Shown piece by piece: positions 1 through 28,241 of a stretch of 64,000 bases of DNA. The first letter of the stretch is position 1. The number at the start of each line of letters is the position of its first letter. The notes below the pieces were generated by a model that worked only from the letters and a program-made list of their open reading frames with translations, was not told the DNA's origin and searched no databases. The translations under genes and the position numbers were made by a program. The stretch covers positions 2,356,001-2,420,000 of the forward strand of contig NW_024105098.1 of the NCBI RefSeq assembly GCF_003945595.2, in the 5' to 3' direction. The stretch is from Pipra filicauda. Lineage: Eukaryota; Chordata; Aves; Passeriformes; Pipridae.

Positions 1-36
1 TTCCGTGCCAGCCCCACAGCCCTGTCCCTCGCTTAC

Positions 37-15968
<15,932 letters not shown>

Positions 15969-16105
15969 GCCGAGCTGTCCCCGCTGTCCCCGGGCCAGCC
16001 CCGCTGTCCCCGCTGTCCCCGCTGTCCCCGGGCCAGCCGCGCCCCGCCCTCCCCGCCCGCCCTCCCCGCAAACAGCAGCGGAGCCACCGCTCGGTTCAGG
16101 AGTTC
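15969..16105 (-). promoter_or_regulatory. EHHADH: EHHADH GC-rich 5' leader / core promoter
   Basis: Directly upstream of the ATG are five copies of GCTGTCCCC interspersed with two CGGGCCAGC units (15974-16038), followed by clustered GC boxes of the CCCCGCCC/CCGCCC type at about 16040-16070. This fits a TATA-less CpG-island promoter. The transcription start cannot be placed exactly and could be in this block or in the adjacent right arm. Confidence 0.6.
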
Positions 16106-16650
16106 ACCTCTAAATACTGGTCTTGGAGGAGAAAGGTCCGTGCGGTCTCAAACACGAGCCAGTGAAAACTAAAGTCAAACACCCGTCTGTAGGAGCCCCT
16201 GAAATGTTCCTTTTCCATGTGTTTTGAAAAAACTTAGGTGCTTTTGGCTTTCCATAGACCCCTTCTAAACATCTGCAGTTAAAGAGCTGTTGGGTAACAG
16301 GGACCATAGTGTGTATTCAGTGTCTGTTCACAAGCCAGCAAAAACCCACTGCAGTTGTGCTTGACTTATAAATGAGAAAGTTTGTTAAAAAGAAGCCGAA
16401 AGAGGCAAGTAAGAGCATGAAGAGGGAATGAAAGCTGCTGCTCTTCTGTTACATCTACATTGCAGCTGGCAATGCTCACTCTGCTGCAACATTTAGAAGT
16501 GAGGTAAAATCATCTTTACATCCTCACTAATTATCATGAGAAACTTGGAGTGACTTGATGAGTTTAGATGAAGTAGACATGTAAGACTCCCAGACCTGCA
16601 GGGTGCAAGACATCTTTTGGACCTCCTGTGCTCGAGACCAGCCTAAGAAA
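16106..16650 (-). repeat. right arm of 545-base inverted repeat flanking EHHADH exon 1
   Basis: This is the partner of 14692-15236. The arm begins 138 bases upstream of the EHHADH ATG on the minus strand, so it occupies what would normally be the proximal promoter or 5' leader. Differences fall in patches: the parts pairing with left-arm bases 15121-15180, 15001-15060 and 14821-14940 are identical, while the outermost and inner parts carry most of the changes. Confidence 0.97.
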
Positions 16651-17488
16651 GCGGTGGTTCTGCTGCTGTTGCAAAATGTGGAATATGTAAAACCTTTCCT
16701 AGGAAAGGATGCTCTTTGATGTTTGGTCTTTGTACACTTTCAAGCCTAATCAGCAAGAAGGGAGATTTAACCCACGAGACGTTTCTAGGGGTTGGAAAGA
16801 CAAATTACTTTTTGGTAGAACTGCCTTGTTAAGGCTTGACATATTTCAGTGATTTCGGACCTGGGGGTTAACAAAGCTGGGGAAGGATGTGCCACTGATA
16901 GCGGGACAGTTACAGGCCACAAAGACATTTGGTGGAATCCTCAAGGTAAGGAAAAAACTGATAAAGCCAAATCAGCAGCTGTGCTGGAATCAGCTCTGAC
17001 TGGGTAAAAGGTAATTCAGGTGGGGGCAGATCATGACCATCAACCCAAGGAACCCACCAGCCCAAAAGAAGGGAAAGACTGAGCATGTGAACTAATTAAC
17101 TCATGGAGTGAGGAAGGGGGAAACTCTCCAACATGGTAAAATCCTCCTTAAAAAAATATCAACTTGCAAAAGTAGCTAAAATGTAGGAGGGGGGAAAGTA
17201 GATTCTAGTGTTACAAAATATATCCTTCACACTAAAGGTCATTTCAGAGAGAGAGAGAAGGTTGTTCAGAGGGAAAATTCCGGGATGTTGAGGAACTGAT
17301 GGCTTTTTGCATGGTTCTGTTGCTGCCTGGCTGTCCATCCCTGGTGCTTCTCCCAGACACAGGTGTGCAATAAGGGCTGGCTTTTCCCATGGGTTGTAGG
17401 GTATTGGTTTCAGCTATGTGTGTTTTACTCTGATCAGCTTGTTGTGGAATGTTAACTTGAAATGTTTTGATATCTCTCTCTATTTTTT

Positions 17489-17516
17489 ATATCTATCTAT
17501 CTATATTGTTATCTAT
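17489..17516. repeat. TATC-type microsatellite
   Basis: Imperfect TATC repeats (ATCTATCTATCTAT then TATCTAT) follow a CT/T-rich stretch. Confidence 0.8.
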
Positions 17517-20221
17517 AGTCTCTCCTTTATGTCTTTTGGCTTTTAAAAGCCAGCCCCTGGGCAGAATGGCTACAGCTCCTTCCCTGGTCTGGAACAGGAG
17601 TAGATAATTTTAGAACTTGATTTATGTGTACTGAAAGGTCCTACACTCAAAGCAACCTTTATGGGTTACTTTTATATATCTCTTGCTTTTATATAAACTT
17701 TATTGCAATAGGTGTTGTAGTGGATCAGTACAGCTCTTCTGTCATTTATTGTGTAATGTTAAAAAACCAACCCAAACCAGGGATAATACTCTGCCACCTG
17801 TTTGTAGAACAGTGTGTTTTGGGAGTTTATAGAAATGGTGCAAACGATGCCTTGAAGGGCTACCTGGCCTGTTGTGTTTTTATTAACCAGGATGAAACCA
17901 AAGATCGTTCTGAGTTGTACTTTGTGTTTAAAATTTACAGGCCTCGTTTATTTGTCCTTTAATAATACAGCTGCTGTAGCTGTGATAAACTAGGCCCGTT
18001 CTGAGCCAGGAAAAGAATGCTCATAGAGAAAAAAAAAGAGAAGAAAGTTCTACAGTGCCATGGAAAGGATCCAGTAAATGTTTAAGGCATATTGTTGTAA
18101 ACCTTATGCTTGCCTTTTTTTTTTCCTCTTTTTCCTTCAAGATAAATGGAGTTTGGTAGTGAGAAGAAGAAATGCATTTCAGTGTGTACAGCAGAGAAAT
18201 TTAAAGTCTTTGGAGTTTTACAAGGACCAAGTGCTTAAATCCGGCTCCCAGAGCAGTGGAGGAAGATGAGTGCGTGGCACAGGCCTGCTTTTCCCTCTCC
18301 CAGCAAGTTTTCATGGCAGTGAGACCCAAGGTTGTGCAGCTCTGCTCCATCAGGGCTGGTCCTGAGCATGGGGAGGGGTGCAGGTTGCAGAGCCTGGGGG
18401 TGCACTCAGCTTTAGTACCGTGTAATCAGGACGGGCCAGGTTGTTCCTGGAAACTTTTGTGTTTCCCCAAGAGCTCGTGGAGGTCCCTCCCAGCCTTTCT
18501 GTCCTAAAGCTGTTCAGTGACTGCCTGGCAGTTTGTGCTTTGCTGGAAGGCAGCTGTGGGCTGTGACACCACGGGACAGGGTGGCAGCTCCTCCAGCCCT
18601 AGGCCTGCCAGAAAAGAGGAGATCCCACTATTCCAGATCCCTCTGATTACTGCTCTGTTGACTACACTGTAGAGGTAGTGATCAGAAAATACACATGGCA
18701 CCCGCACCAGCTTGGAAAAAGGCTTCTCAAACAATTTCCATGTCAAATCCCTAAAAATTCCATTACTAGAACTGGAAATGAGGACAGATTTCCTCACCAA
18801 AGGACAGATTTCAATGGATGTGAATGTGGTGTTTTGTCTTTTGAACCCATCAGAACGTGCTGTGGTAAAAGAGGAATATTCCTGCTTCTTCCCGAGCAGG
18901 AGCAACATGAATGTGTCAAGTCTCCTACAACCTCCTGGGATCATCAGCCTGTTCAGGAAGTGTTGAATGTTACAATCAAGTACTTTATTTATAGGAGGCT
19001 TGGCTTAATTTTTATTCCAGTGTTTCATTGCTGCAAGGTACTCAGGAAGATGCAGCTTGATTTGCTATAGCCTTATTCACACAGAACAAAAATCCCTGGG
19101 AAATGCTTCTCTGACTCTTTGTGCAAACCCTGCCTACTTCTGACCCCAGAGGCACTGGGAAAGGAGGCTCTACACTGATGTCCCAGCTGGAGGAGCAGAG
19201 TATTTCTGCTGAAACAACCTCTGAGGAATATGGGAGGTCTAATGAGCTCTACTGTGCAATCTGAGCAGAGGTTTGTGGTAAAACCCACGGTCACAGTGCT
19301 GACAGGGGCAGGAACTCTGAAAACTTGCTTGTTCTTGACAGCAGCAGGTCTAAACATCAGGCCTGAATTACACCCTGGTGTTTAAACAATGGCTTGGAGG
19401 GCCAGCTAAATCCACCACCAACTGTTTTCTGCTTTTTTTTTTATAGCTATGGCTTGTAAAATTTTTCTTTTGGCTTTAAAAAAAATTATTTCCTGTAAAA
19501 AGAGCTATTGATCTCCTCATCTTTATAATCTTCTGTCCAGTACTCTGTCCTCTGCCCCCTCATCTGTGGTGAAAACCAATACTAGTAAACATCTGGCCAT
19601 AAAACAGTTTCCAAAGGCTTCTTTGGTTATCCCACCCTGAGGAGTCCTCCTCTGCTAACTCTAAGGCCTTTTTCCAAACTGCCTCCACAAACCAGCCTTC
19701 CAAGGCCTCAGTGAGCTGGAGTTCAGCACCTCAGGGCTGGTTCATGGAGCTCTTTGAAAGGCACAGCTGGAGCAAGTGTGGCAATGACATCCACACAGCA
19801 AGGCATGTTGAGGGCTCTGGAATATCATCCTATTCCAGACTTGAAATTTCTGCTGAAGAGCCTCAGCTTCTTTTAGCCACGGAGGTGGTTTCAGCTTGAT
19901 GTGACAAAGACATGTTTAAGAACTTTTCCTCCTTGCTGGGTATCCTTTGAGGAGTTTTTTCCTTTAGTGAAAAAAAAGGTTTTAAATGTCTTGGAAACTT
20001 TGCCTCCTGTTCCATTTTGTAAAAGAAGGCTGGGCATAATTAAATACATAATTAACTTTGACACTGTTGATATGTAGTTAAAACTTAATATGTAGGTGAA
20101 CAGTTGTATATCCAACTCTGCACTCCCTCTTAGAAACAAAGGGCTCATCTGCCTTTAAAATGTGTGTGTGCAGGAGTGGAGAGCAGTGACCCAGCTCTGT
20201 GAGCAGGGCAGCTGTTTGCAT

Positions 20222-20330
20222 GGAATCACAGGATGGTTTGGGTTGGAAAGGACCTTAAAGCTCATCTTGTGACATGGGCAGGGACCCCTCCCACTAGAAC
20301 AGGTTGCTCCAACCTGGCCTTGAAGAAGTT
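20222..20330 (-). mobile_element. CR1 LINE 3' tail fragment
   Basis: AATCACAGGATGGTTTGGG, GGAAAGGACCTTAAAGCTC and the ACAGGTTGCTCCAACC block show a reverse-oriented CR1 3' end with an internal deletion. Confidence 0.85.
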
Positions 20331-20814
20331 TTGCCTTATTGAGTCTTCACTCTGCTCCTTGGCTTCTTGAAACCCAGAGTCACCCCTCTAAAATTCCCCA
20401 CTGCATCAGACCTGGTCTGCATTTCTACATATTTTGACATCCAGACCTGCAAACACAAAGCCATGCACACATAGAGCTGGTCTAACATATTTGTTAGCAG
20501 TGTTCAAACCCACAGTGTTTCCCAGTGAGAGGGTCACCTGTTCAGCATTTATCTCCCTCTGTACTACTCTATGCATTTCAGATTTAAATTGTCTTAAGCA
20601 AAAATTGCCACTTAAAAGGTAGGGCTTTGATTTCTGTCTGCCAGAAAAAAGCATCTGTCAGTTATTTTCAATAGTCTGTGGGTATTTCATGATTGTTAAG
20701 CTCAGATATTTGCGTGGCTTCAAAGCAACACCTCCTGGCAAGCCGTGGTATTGCTTGTGCAGGGAGAGACCTTCCTGTTGGGATGGTACAAGACAAAACA
20801 AGTCTGTGGAGGGG

Positions 20815-20995
20815 TAGAATCATGGAAAGGGTTGGGATGGAAGGGACCTTAGAGCTCATCCAGTGCCACCCCCTGCCATGGGCAGGGACACCTTCCACTA
20901 GCCCAGGTTGCTCCAAGCCCCGTCCAACCTGGCCTGGGACACTTCCAGGGATGGGGCAGCCACAGCTTCTCTGGGAAAGCTGTTCCCAGACTACC
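20815..20995 (-). mobile_element. CR1 LINE 3' tail fragment
   Basis: A well-preserved reverse-oriented CR1 tail: GATGGAAGGGACCTTAGAGC, CCCCTGCCATGGGCAGGGAC, CCAGGTTGCTCCAAGCCCCG, then CTTCTCTGGGAAAGCTG. Confidence 0.92.
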
Positions 20996-21158
20996 AGTGA
21001 CCTGCAGCAAACCTCCCTTGTGTTTTAGTGTGCAAATCACAGTGTGATGGACGTGGCTGTCACAGCTCCCACTGGGGGAGAAATGAAAGTGGGGAGTGTG
21101 ATCCAGGATTCTTTAAAATAGTGCTGCCATACTGGTGTTGCTGCCTTTTTTATTTCTC

Positions 21159-21175
21159 TGTGTGTGTGTGTGTGT
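21159..21175. repeat. TG dinucleotide microsatellite
   Basis: An uninterrupted TG run in intergenic DNA. Confidence 0.9.
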
Positions 21176-22006
21176 TCATACCACAGGTGCTGCTTTACAG
21201 TGGACGATATCACCAAAAGCAATGCAGCACTTTATCCAAAAAAGGCCCAAGCCAGCAAAGGATGCTTGCTGTCATCCCTATAAATAGTAATATGGATGTC
21301 AGTGTTCATCTTTGCCCTTTTAATTTACTCCATTTTCCCTATCCCACCGTCAAACTGACTGGCAGGAAACAGGGAAATGCAGAGCAATTTCAGAAAGCTT
21401 TCCTAGTGCTCCAAGTATCCCATTCCCAAACAGCGTGGGTGTCCCTAGGAGCAAGCTGAAACACTACGGGAGGCATGGAAACACCCCAGGACAAAGACCA
21501 CGGGGACAGTCCCTCACTCACAGCATTCACGCGTGGCTCAAGGTGCTGTTGTGCTGCTCTGGCGTTGCCACGGGGCTATCCAACCCTCTGGAATAACGCG
21601 AGGAGTCGGGAACGAAGAACACAAGCCGAGGGATACAGAAGACTGAGGTGCAACATAAATGTTCGTACAAGGAATAAAAGCGACACAAGTCACTGTAGAG
21701 GGACGTTTTTTGGAGGAGATGGTAACAATGTCAATGAGGGCGATAAAAAGATACATGTAATCAATAAATCTTTCTGCTCTCCGTTCCAGAGTCGTCGATG
21801 TAGCACTGAAGAAACTCTTCTGTGTCCGGCGGTAAAGTACAACGTTAAAAGCATCTGCCAAAGCTTCGCGTCCTAATATTCAGTCTGGCCCGGGAGGCGG
21901 TGTTTTAACTCATCCCCAGCGTCCTGGCCGGTAATCTCAGACTGTCGGGGCTGCTGTCACTGAGCCCTTGGAAAGGGGGGACCCGACCGGGACCGGCCCC
22001 TCACGA

Positions 22007-22670
22007 GTCCCCGCCCAAACACCGCCCGCGCGCTCCCACAGGCCCCGCCCACCGCCCCTCACTCCACAGCCCCGGCTCTCTCAGACCCCGCCTATTGCCC
22101 ATCAGGCCCCGCCCAAAGCAGCGCCCATCAGACCACGCCCACTCCACAGTAGATCCCGCCCACTCACCATCTCAGACCTCGCTCACGCCCCTCCTCAGAC
22201 CCCGCCCCCTCAGGCTCCGCCCTCCCTCTCCCTTCAGACCTCGCCCACTGTGCTTCAGACTGTGCCCGCGTCCTCTCAGACCCCCCGTGCCCCCTCAGAC
22301 TCCCCGTGCCCCCTCAGACCTCTCCCGCGCTCTCTCGGAGCCCGCCCCCGCCCCGTCAGACCCCGCCCACGTATCTCAGACGACGCCCACGCCCCCTCAG
22401 ACTCCGCCCGCGCTCTCCATTCAGACCTCGCCCATGGCGACTCAAACCCCGCCCACTCTCACTCAGACATCGCCCTTATTCCTTCAAACCCCGCCCACTC
22501 CCCCTTATACCCCGCCCACACACCATCAGACCCCGCCCATGCTCCCTCAGACCACCCCCACACCCCGTTCAGCCCCGCCCACTCTAGTTCAGACCACGCC
22601 CACACCCCATTCAGCCCCGCCCGCGCTGGTTCAGACCACGCCCAGGCTCCTCACTCAGGCCCCGCCCACC
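22007..22670 (+). promoter_or_regulatory. tandem GC-box array upstream of a plus-strand promoter
   Basis: About 660 bases are built from degenerate units of the form TCAGACCCCGCCCAC plus a few variable bases. I count about 29 CGCCC cores, nearly all on the plus strand, many in the Sp1/KLF-type context CCCCGCCCA. The long open frames across it are proline/arginine-rich products of this repeat rather than genes. The array ends at a TTTAAAGG box (22674-22681). It probably serves as, or grew out of, the proximal promoter of the downstream gene. Confidence 0.7.
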
Positions 22671-22689
22671 GCGTTTAAAGGCCGCCCGC

Positions 22690-22769
22690 AGCGGCGCGGT
22701 GCCGGAGGTGACGTGTGCGGGAGCGCGCGGGGCGGAGCGGCCGCGCCGGCGGGGACGCGGCTAACGGGG
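22690..22769 (+). other. probable noncoding first exon, MAP3K13 by synteny
   Basis: A CpG-dense segment follows the TTTAAAGG box, with TGACGTG (CRE-like) at 22709-22715. It ends in a good donor, ACGGG|GTGAGC, at 22770-22771. The exon start is estimated at 25-30 bases after the box and is not exact. There is no ATG-initiated frame of note, so it would be 5' untranslated. In vertebrates EHHADH is arranged head-to-head with MAP3K13, a mixed-lineage kinase gene with a long first intron. That is the basis for the tentative name. No coding exon of that gene was recognised in the window. Confidence 0.5.
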
Positions 22770-22776
22770 GTGAGCG

Positions 22777-23060
22777 GGGTACGGGGTGCCGGGGGGGCTT
22801 AGGGAGCGGGGTGCCGGGGGGGCTTAGGGAGCGGGGTGCCGGGAGGGCTTAGGGTACGGGGTGCTCGGTTAACGCGGCGCTCCGGGTATTGCGGTGCTCA
22901 GGGTTGTCGGCGTGCCTGGGTTAGGGAGTGCTCGGTTAATGTGATGCTCAGGTATTGAAGTGCCCGGGTATTGGGATGCTCAGAGTTATCGGGGTGTTCG
23001 GGGTATCAAGGTGCTCGGGGTATCGGGGTGCTCGGTTACCGCGGCGCTCAGGGCGCTGTG
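22777..23060 (+). repeat. G-rich minisatellite at the start of intron 1
   Basis: Right after the donor are about three copies of a 25-base unit (GGGAGCGGGGTGCCGGGGGG plus GCTTA). They decay into shorter units resembling GGTATCGGGGTGCTCG out to about 23060. The plus strand is G-rich with runs of 3-7 G. Confidence 0.85.
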
Positions 23061-23599
23061 CTCGCCCCGGTGCTCCCCGGTGCGTCCTCTCCGTTGCCCT
23101 GGCTGAGCCGGGAATTGCCCGCTCCTGTTTTCAGGCGCGGGGCTCCCGCGCTTGTGTGTTAGATACGTAAAAAAAAAAAGGACTTTTTCCTCATTTTAAA
23201 GAGCAGCCGGAGTTGCTCCCGTGGCACCGCCGAGGTGCGGGCGATGCCTCTTTCGAGGCGGGTGAACAGTCACGTTATCTCCGCTGCCCGGGCAGGAGGA
23301 AGCGTCGGAGTCAATCTCCAGGCGGAACCTGGAGCAGATCCCAGCGGAGATAAACCTGTGCTGTCTGTCCTAATCCCGTCTGAGGAAAACGGCCCGGGGG
23401 CCGTTGACAACAACAAAAATCAGTGCGGGCTTCTATGGCTTTGTGCCCTGCTCGGTAAAATAATAATAAGTGTAGGAATTTTGATGCTACTCTCACCTGG
23501 CAGCAGTTTGGGAGGGTGGAAGGGATGGATTTTGCGGATGTTTCACTTGGAGTATCTGGTTTAGCCCAGAGAAGTGCAGCACTTAAATTGGTGAGGAAA

Positions 23600-23882
23600 G
23601 GCAGGGGCTGGAATAACAGGAAAGGGGGAATGGCTTCAAACTGACAGAGAGAAGATTTAGATTGGATTTTAGGGGGAAATCCTTCCCTGGGAGGGTGGGG
23701 AGGCCCTGGCACAGGTTGCCCAGAGAAGCTGTGGCTGCCCCATCCCTGGAAGTGTCCAAGGCCAGGTTGGACGGGACTTGGAGCACCCTGGGCTAGTGGA
23801 AGGTGTCCCTGCCCATGGCAGGGGTGGGACTGGATGATCTTTAAGGTCTATTCCAACACAAACAATTCCATGATTCTATGGC
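23600..23882 (+). mobile_element. CR1 LINE 3' tail
   Basis: A forward-oriented tail with the order AGAAGATTTAGATTGGATTT, CACAGGTTGCCCAGAGAAGC, GGAAGTGTCCAAGGCCAGG, CCCTGCCCATGGCAGGG, GGATGATCTTTAAGGTC and the terminal CCATGATTCTATGG. It is one of the longest CR1 copies here. Confidence 0.93.
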
Positions 23883-26800
23883 AACCTTCTTGTAGGGAAG
23901 GGCACTTCTCAGGGCAGAATCTCATACCTCTACCTTATTTTTGCTAAGTGGATGGAGGTGGCTGTAAGTAACACTTTCAGGCTTAGTGCAAAGAAAATAA
24001 GACCTTCTGAGAAAACAGACAAAAACCTGCCTCCTTTCTTATTTGAGTTTTTGGGGGTTTTGCTGCTGGAAACTGCTGAGGCCTCACTTGCAGTTGTTGT
24101 TCTTTTATCCTGTAGTTTTACTAGTTCAGAGATAGAATGATCTTAACATACTGATCTCATTCTCAAAGCAGAGCAAAAAAATCAAGGTAAATACTTTCTG
24201 CATTCACTCCGGGATGGATTTGAGTCCTGATTTGATTTTCCAAGGAGGCATTAGAGCTGTGAAAACTTGCATTTTTCGTGGTAACTATATGTATCAGGAA
24301 GTGTAGAATTTCAGGAACAGGTTTAATATTATATTACTCCGGAAAAGTGGGACCCTGTGCACCTCTTTTCCAGCCCTCTGCTTGTCTATTTTCCTTAGTT
24401 CTCATGGACAGGAGTAAGTGGTTGTGTGGTGGGCTGGATTCACCTCCCAATTAGCACCATATGGAAATGGAATCTGTGGAGCTGTGTCTGTACCTAGGCT
24501 GGTGCATCCAGCACGTCTGCCCATCAGGCAGTTCAGGGATCAAAATCACTTAAGCTGCTCCTGAAAGTGTTCCCTGAGGCTGCGCTTCCCTGGACAGGCC
24601 TGGTGTTTGTGGTTTGGCTCTTTGGTGATGTTACTTTGTTATTTTACTTCGGAGTTTTTTGGATGAGAGCTGTGCATTACGGTTTATCTCCCTATTTCCT
24701 AAAGTGGCCCATACCCTCAGCCCCCTCCCTCCACTTTTTCACTGTAGAAATACTTCTCTTTTGTTTCCTGAAAAAAATTCACCTTTGGGTGGTGACCAAA
24801 CTGGTACCTTTGAAGCATTAGAAATGTAGAACTGGAGAATTTTTATCATTTTACCTGTGGTGGTGATCACCAATAACTCCACTGGAATCACTGCTAAAAC
24901 AGATGCTCGTGTTTAGAGAACAAAAACAGTATTTGCTAAACGTAGAGATGGGAATGCTAACAATAAATAAAGAAATCACATTTAGACACAGAGAACAGGT
25001 GGATGAAGAATTGAAACAGATGTAGGAAACAAGAAATTACTCTCAGTTGCTCGGTTTCGGTCTGAACTGTATTTTAACAGCTGTTTCTCACATCAGAAAG
25101 ATCTCTGTCCAAAAAGATGATAAGAGATGAGACTACTGGCAAAAATTACATCAGATGCATGCAGAGAATGTTTGTTGAATATAAACAATTTGGCCACCTT
25201 CACCAAGGCTAAGAACAATTAACTGAAAAAAAAAATCACTGTTTATTGTGTTATTTTAAAGTCTGTGTTGGTACAGCAGCTCACAGATTTTACTCAGGTA
25301 TTTTGTGGAGAATAAATGCTTCTCCTGGTAGTGTCCAAGAGTTTTATATAAGCCTCTGCGACATAGTTTGATGACTTAATTGCACTGTTAAAATACTGCT
25401 TCTGGAGCAAGTGCTGAGTTTCCAGACCTTGGTGTGGTTTACTTTTAAATGCTTTTTGCAGTGGGTCTCCTGACCCTGCCTTGAATCTGCTCTGCAGTTT
25501 ACAAGTGCCATTGTTTAGGCTCATTTCATGGAAATATTTTCTTTTAGGTCCCTTATTAGAATTATTAAAGCTGAATCTAACTGCTGTCTCTATAGAATTT
25601 ACCTTCATAACTTGTGATGGAGAAGATAACTTGCTTTTATAATTTTTTTTTGGTAGAAATGACAGTGTAAGCTTTAATAAGCTCCTATATCCAATATTCC
25701 AGGTGGGTCTCAGCAGTGCAGCGCTCCAGTTAAATATTGACTTGCTGTGTAGGACTTTGGTCTTGGGTAATCCTTGCTGAAATTGCAGCCAGGAGAAAGG
25801 TATTGTGGCAAATATAATCACTTAACATCACCCTCTACCAAACTAGAGCCGGTCTGGATGTGGGGAATGGTCCCAGAAGAGGGTTGGGAGTCTCTGCTGG
25901 ATGATGTGAATGGATAACCACATTTGTACCTGGCCATGGGTCTTGTCTGTCTCTCTGTAGTGAAATAACTAGAATTTGGGGTCTCACTGTCGGTGCCAAG
26001 CCTGGTGGTCCTTTCTAATCTTGCCCTTATTCATCCTGGTGCCTCTGGCTGGCAGGAGTGGTGTGTGCCAGGAGCCCAGCTGGCAGGAGGTCTCGGCTCT
26101 GGGACTGTGCCTCCCACCACAGAAGGCTCTTTGTGCCTTATGGCCACGTGATCCCCTGAAAAAATAAACATTTCTCGTTCTTGCAGAGATTTGCTTTCAG
26201 ATATGAACTAAGCATAACTGTTTCAGCATTTCCAGCGTGCTCCATCCCTCTCTCCTTGCTGCTGTAAGCTTTCTTGCAAGGGTCTGAAATCTGCTCGCTG
26301 AACTTCATTGCAAATAGAATCCCTCTGGAACTGAGAAGATAAGTTTTGTTCAGGATGTGGTGTGTAGCATTTTTGACTGCTTTGCTGTGGGGAGCAACAC
26401 AGAGCCCTATATTCAAAAAAACTTTCTTTTTTCCAGCTAAGAGGCTTTGTGCATGGGAGGCATCTTATAGACTTTCTTATTTGCTTGTAGGGAACAGGAA
26501 TTTCAAACTAATCAGAAGGTTGGTAACAAAAAAAAAAAAAACAAGCAAAAAGTAATCTATAGTGCTTTAGGCAAAGGAATTTCTGCATCCTTTAACAGTA
26601 AAAATATTTTGAGCTGTTTTTATGTGGGGGAATAAGTTATTTTATATCTTGAAGTCGTCTTTTTCCTGTCAGAATCTGGTTCTAGGAAGATTTTTCTCCT
26701 GTGTTACTGGAAGAAGGTTGGGTATGTCATGTGTCAACTTTGTTTGCTACAAACTGAGGTTTCAATGGAAGAAACCTTTTGTTTTCGATTCAGGATTGGG

Positions 26801-28185
26801 TTGATGAATCCTGTTTTTTAACTTCTTATCTTTGAAACTGTTTCCTAAAGTGTGATGGGTGTGAATTGAAGAACCTGTAGAGGAAAAAGTGGCTCAAGTT
26901 TTTAGCATTCCTGTAATTTTTCCACTCTGTGAGTACTGTGTTGTGGTGTGACTCACTTTCAGGTGTGTGTCACAGATGTGTGGCTGCTTGGTGTGACTGA
27001 GGTCAAGATTTAGGCTGAGCTCCAGATGGTGGCCAGAGGATTACTTGAGGGCTAATTACAAGAGTTCTTTGTCTAAGTCTGAATAGTTACATCACAAAGA
27101 TTCTTCTTTAATGATTCACCAGGCAATTTAGTTGGGATAAACACCACAACTTTTTCACTTTCTGATTAAGTGTTTTTCCTTTTGGCTCGTGTTGAGCTGT
27201 ACCCCAGCACTTGCAGGCTGTTTTAATGGCCATTCACTTCCTGACTCTGACAATGGGATCTCTGGCATCTTTGAACTCTGGATAACTCTTTTTCTCTACA
27301 TGTGTGGCCTACATTTCTCCCTGCATCCATCTACAGAGCAAGGGAACTGCTGTGGTGGGAGCTGTGAACAGAGGCCCCTGCCTGTGGTTTTTTCAGGCAT
27401 AGGCTGCCTTGAGTTAGCAAAGCTATTTTTGGGGTTCCCTCGGGGAGAAGGTGGTCAGGGCATTCAGCCTTGCAGCTGAGCAGAGTCAGCTTTGGTGTCA
27501 CTGTGCTGGGTCAGCTGGTGGTGGTGGTTCTGTCAGAGGGGATCCCAAGGGGGTGTTAGTGAGGTCACCCGACAACTAACTGCTGAGAAAGCATTCATTT
27601 TGCTCTCTTAGTTTGTTATTGTTGCCAGGAAACACCTTGTGCACATTTCAGAGACTTGTAAGTTGTGGCTGCTCCTATCTTAGCTCAACAGATTTGCCCT
27701 GTGACTCCTGGATAAAGGTCAACATCCTCAGCATCCACCTCTCCGGATCACAGTGCCAGCCTGTCTTGTCCGGATGCATTGTCGCTCTCCTGGAGGGTGC
27801 CTGGTGCTGTGGCCACTACAGTTGTGGCCTTTGGTCTGTGGCAGGATGGCTCAGTGCTAAAGGGGATGGAATTTCCTCTCCATTTTATCCTTCCCCCTTT
27901 CTGCACTGCTCAGGTATCCCTCAAGGAGGAGTTTCCCACTCATGCTGTGTATCCAGTGCTGGTGGATTCTGGGGAAGCCAGACCTCAACTCAGCCCAGCC
28001 CCTCAGTGCTGGTGGAGGAAATGGTGCTGGAGTCTCTTGCTGGTGGTGTCTGGGGCCTCAGGGATGCCTTAGTTTTCATAGAATCATTTGTTTTCTACCT
28101 GTTTTTCCTTGTAACAACCTGAAGTTCACCACGTTGCTCAGTGGCATCAGGACACTCCTTTGGGAATGAGCGTGTTTAAAGGTTG

Positions 28186-28241
28186 CTTTAGCGACAGGAT
28201 TGCTGGAAGGACTCTTTAGCGACAGGATTGCTGGAAGGACT
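28186..28241. repeat. perfect 28-base tandem duplication
   Basis: Bases 28186-28213 and 28214-28241 are identical and adjacent (unit begins CTTTAGCGACAGGATTGC). Confidence 0.95.

Larger units (their letters stand above)
16651..21950. other. intergenic region between EHHADH and the plus-strand promoter
   Basis: About 5.3 kb with no recognised coding exon. It includes a TATC-rich microsatellite near 17489-17516, two CR1 tails (20222-20330 and 20815-20995) and a TG dinucleotide run at 21159-21175. From about 21850 it becomes GC-rich. Confidence 0.7.

Noticed and set aside
21968..22678. A 236-residue plus-strand reading frame rich in Pro, Arg, Ser and Thr, overlapped by similar frames in the other two phases.
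   Set aside because: All three frames are open because the GC-box tandem repeat lacks stop codons. The product is low-complexity repeat translation.
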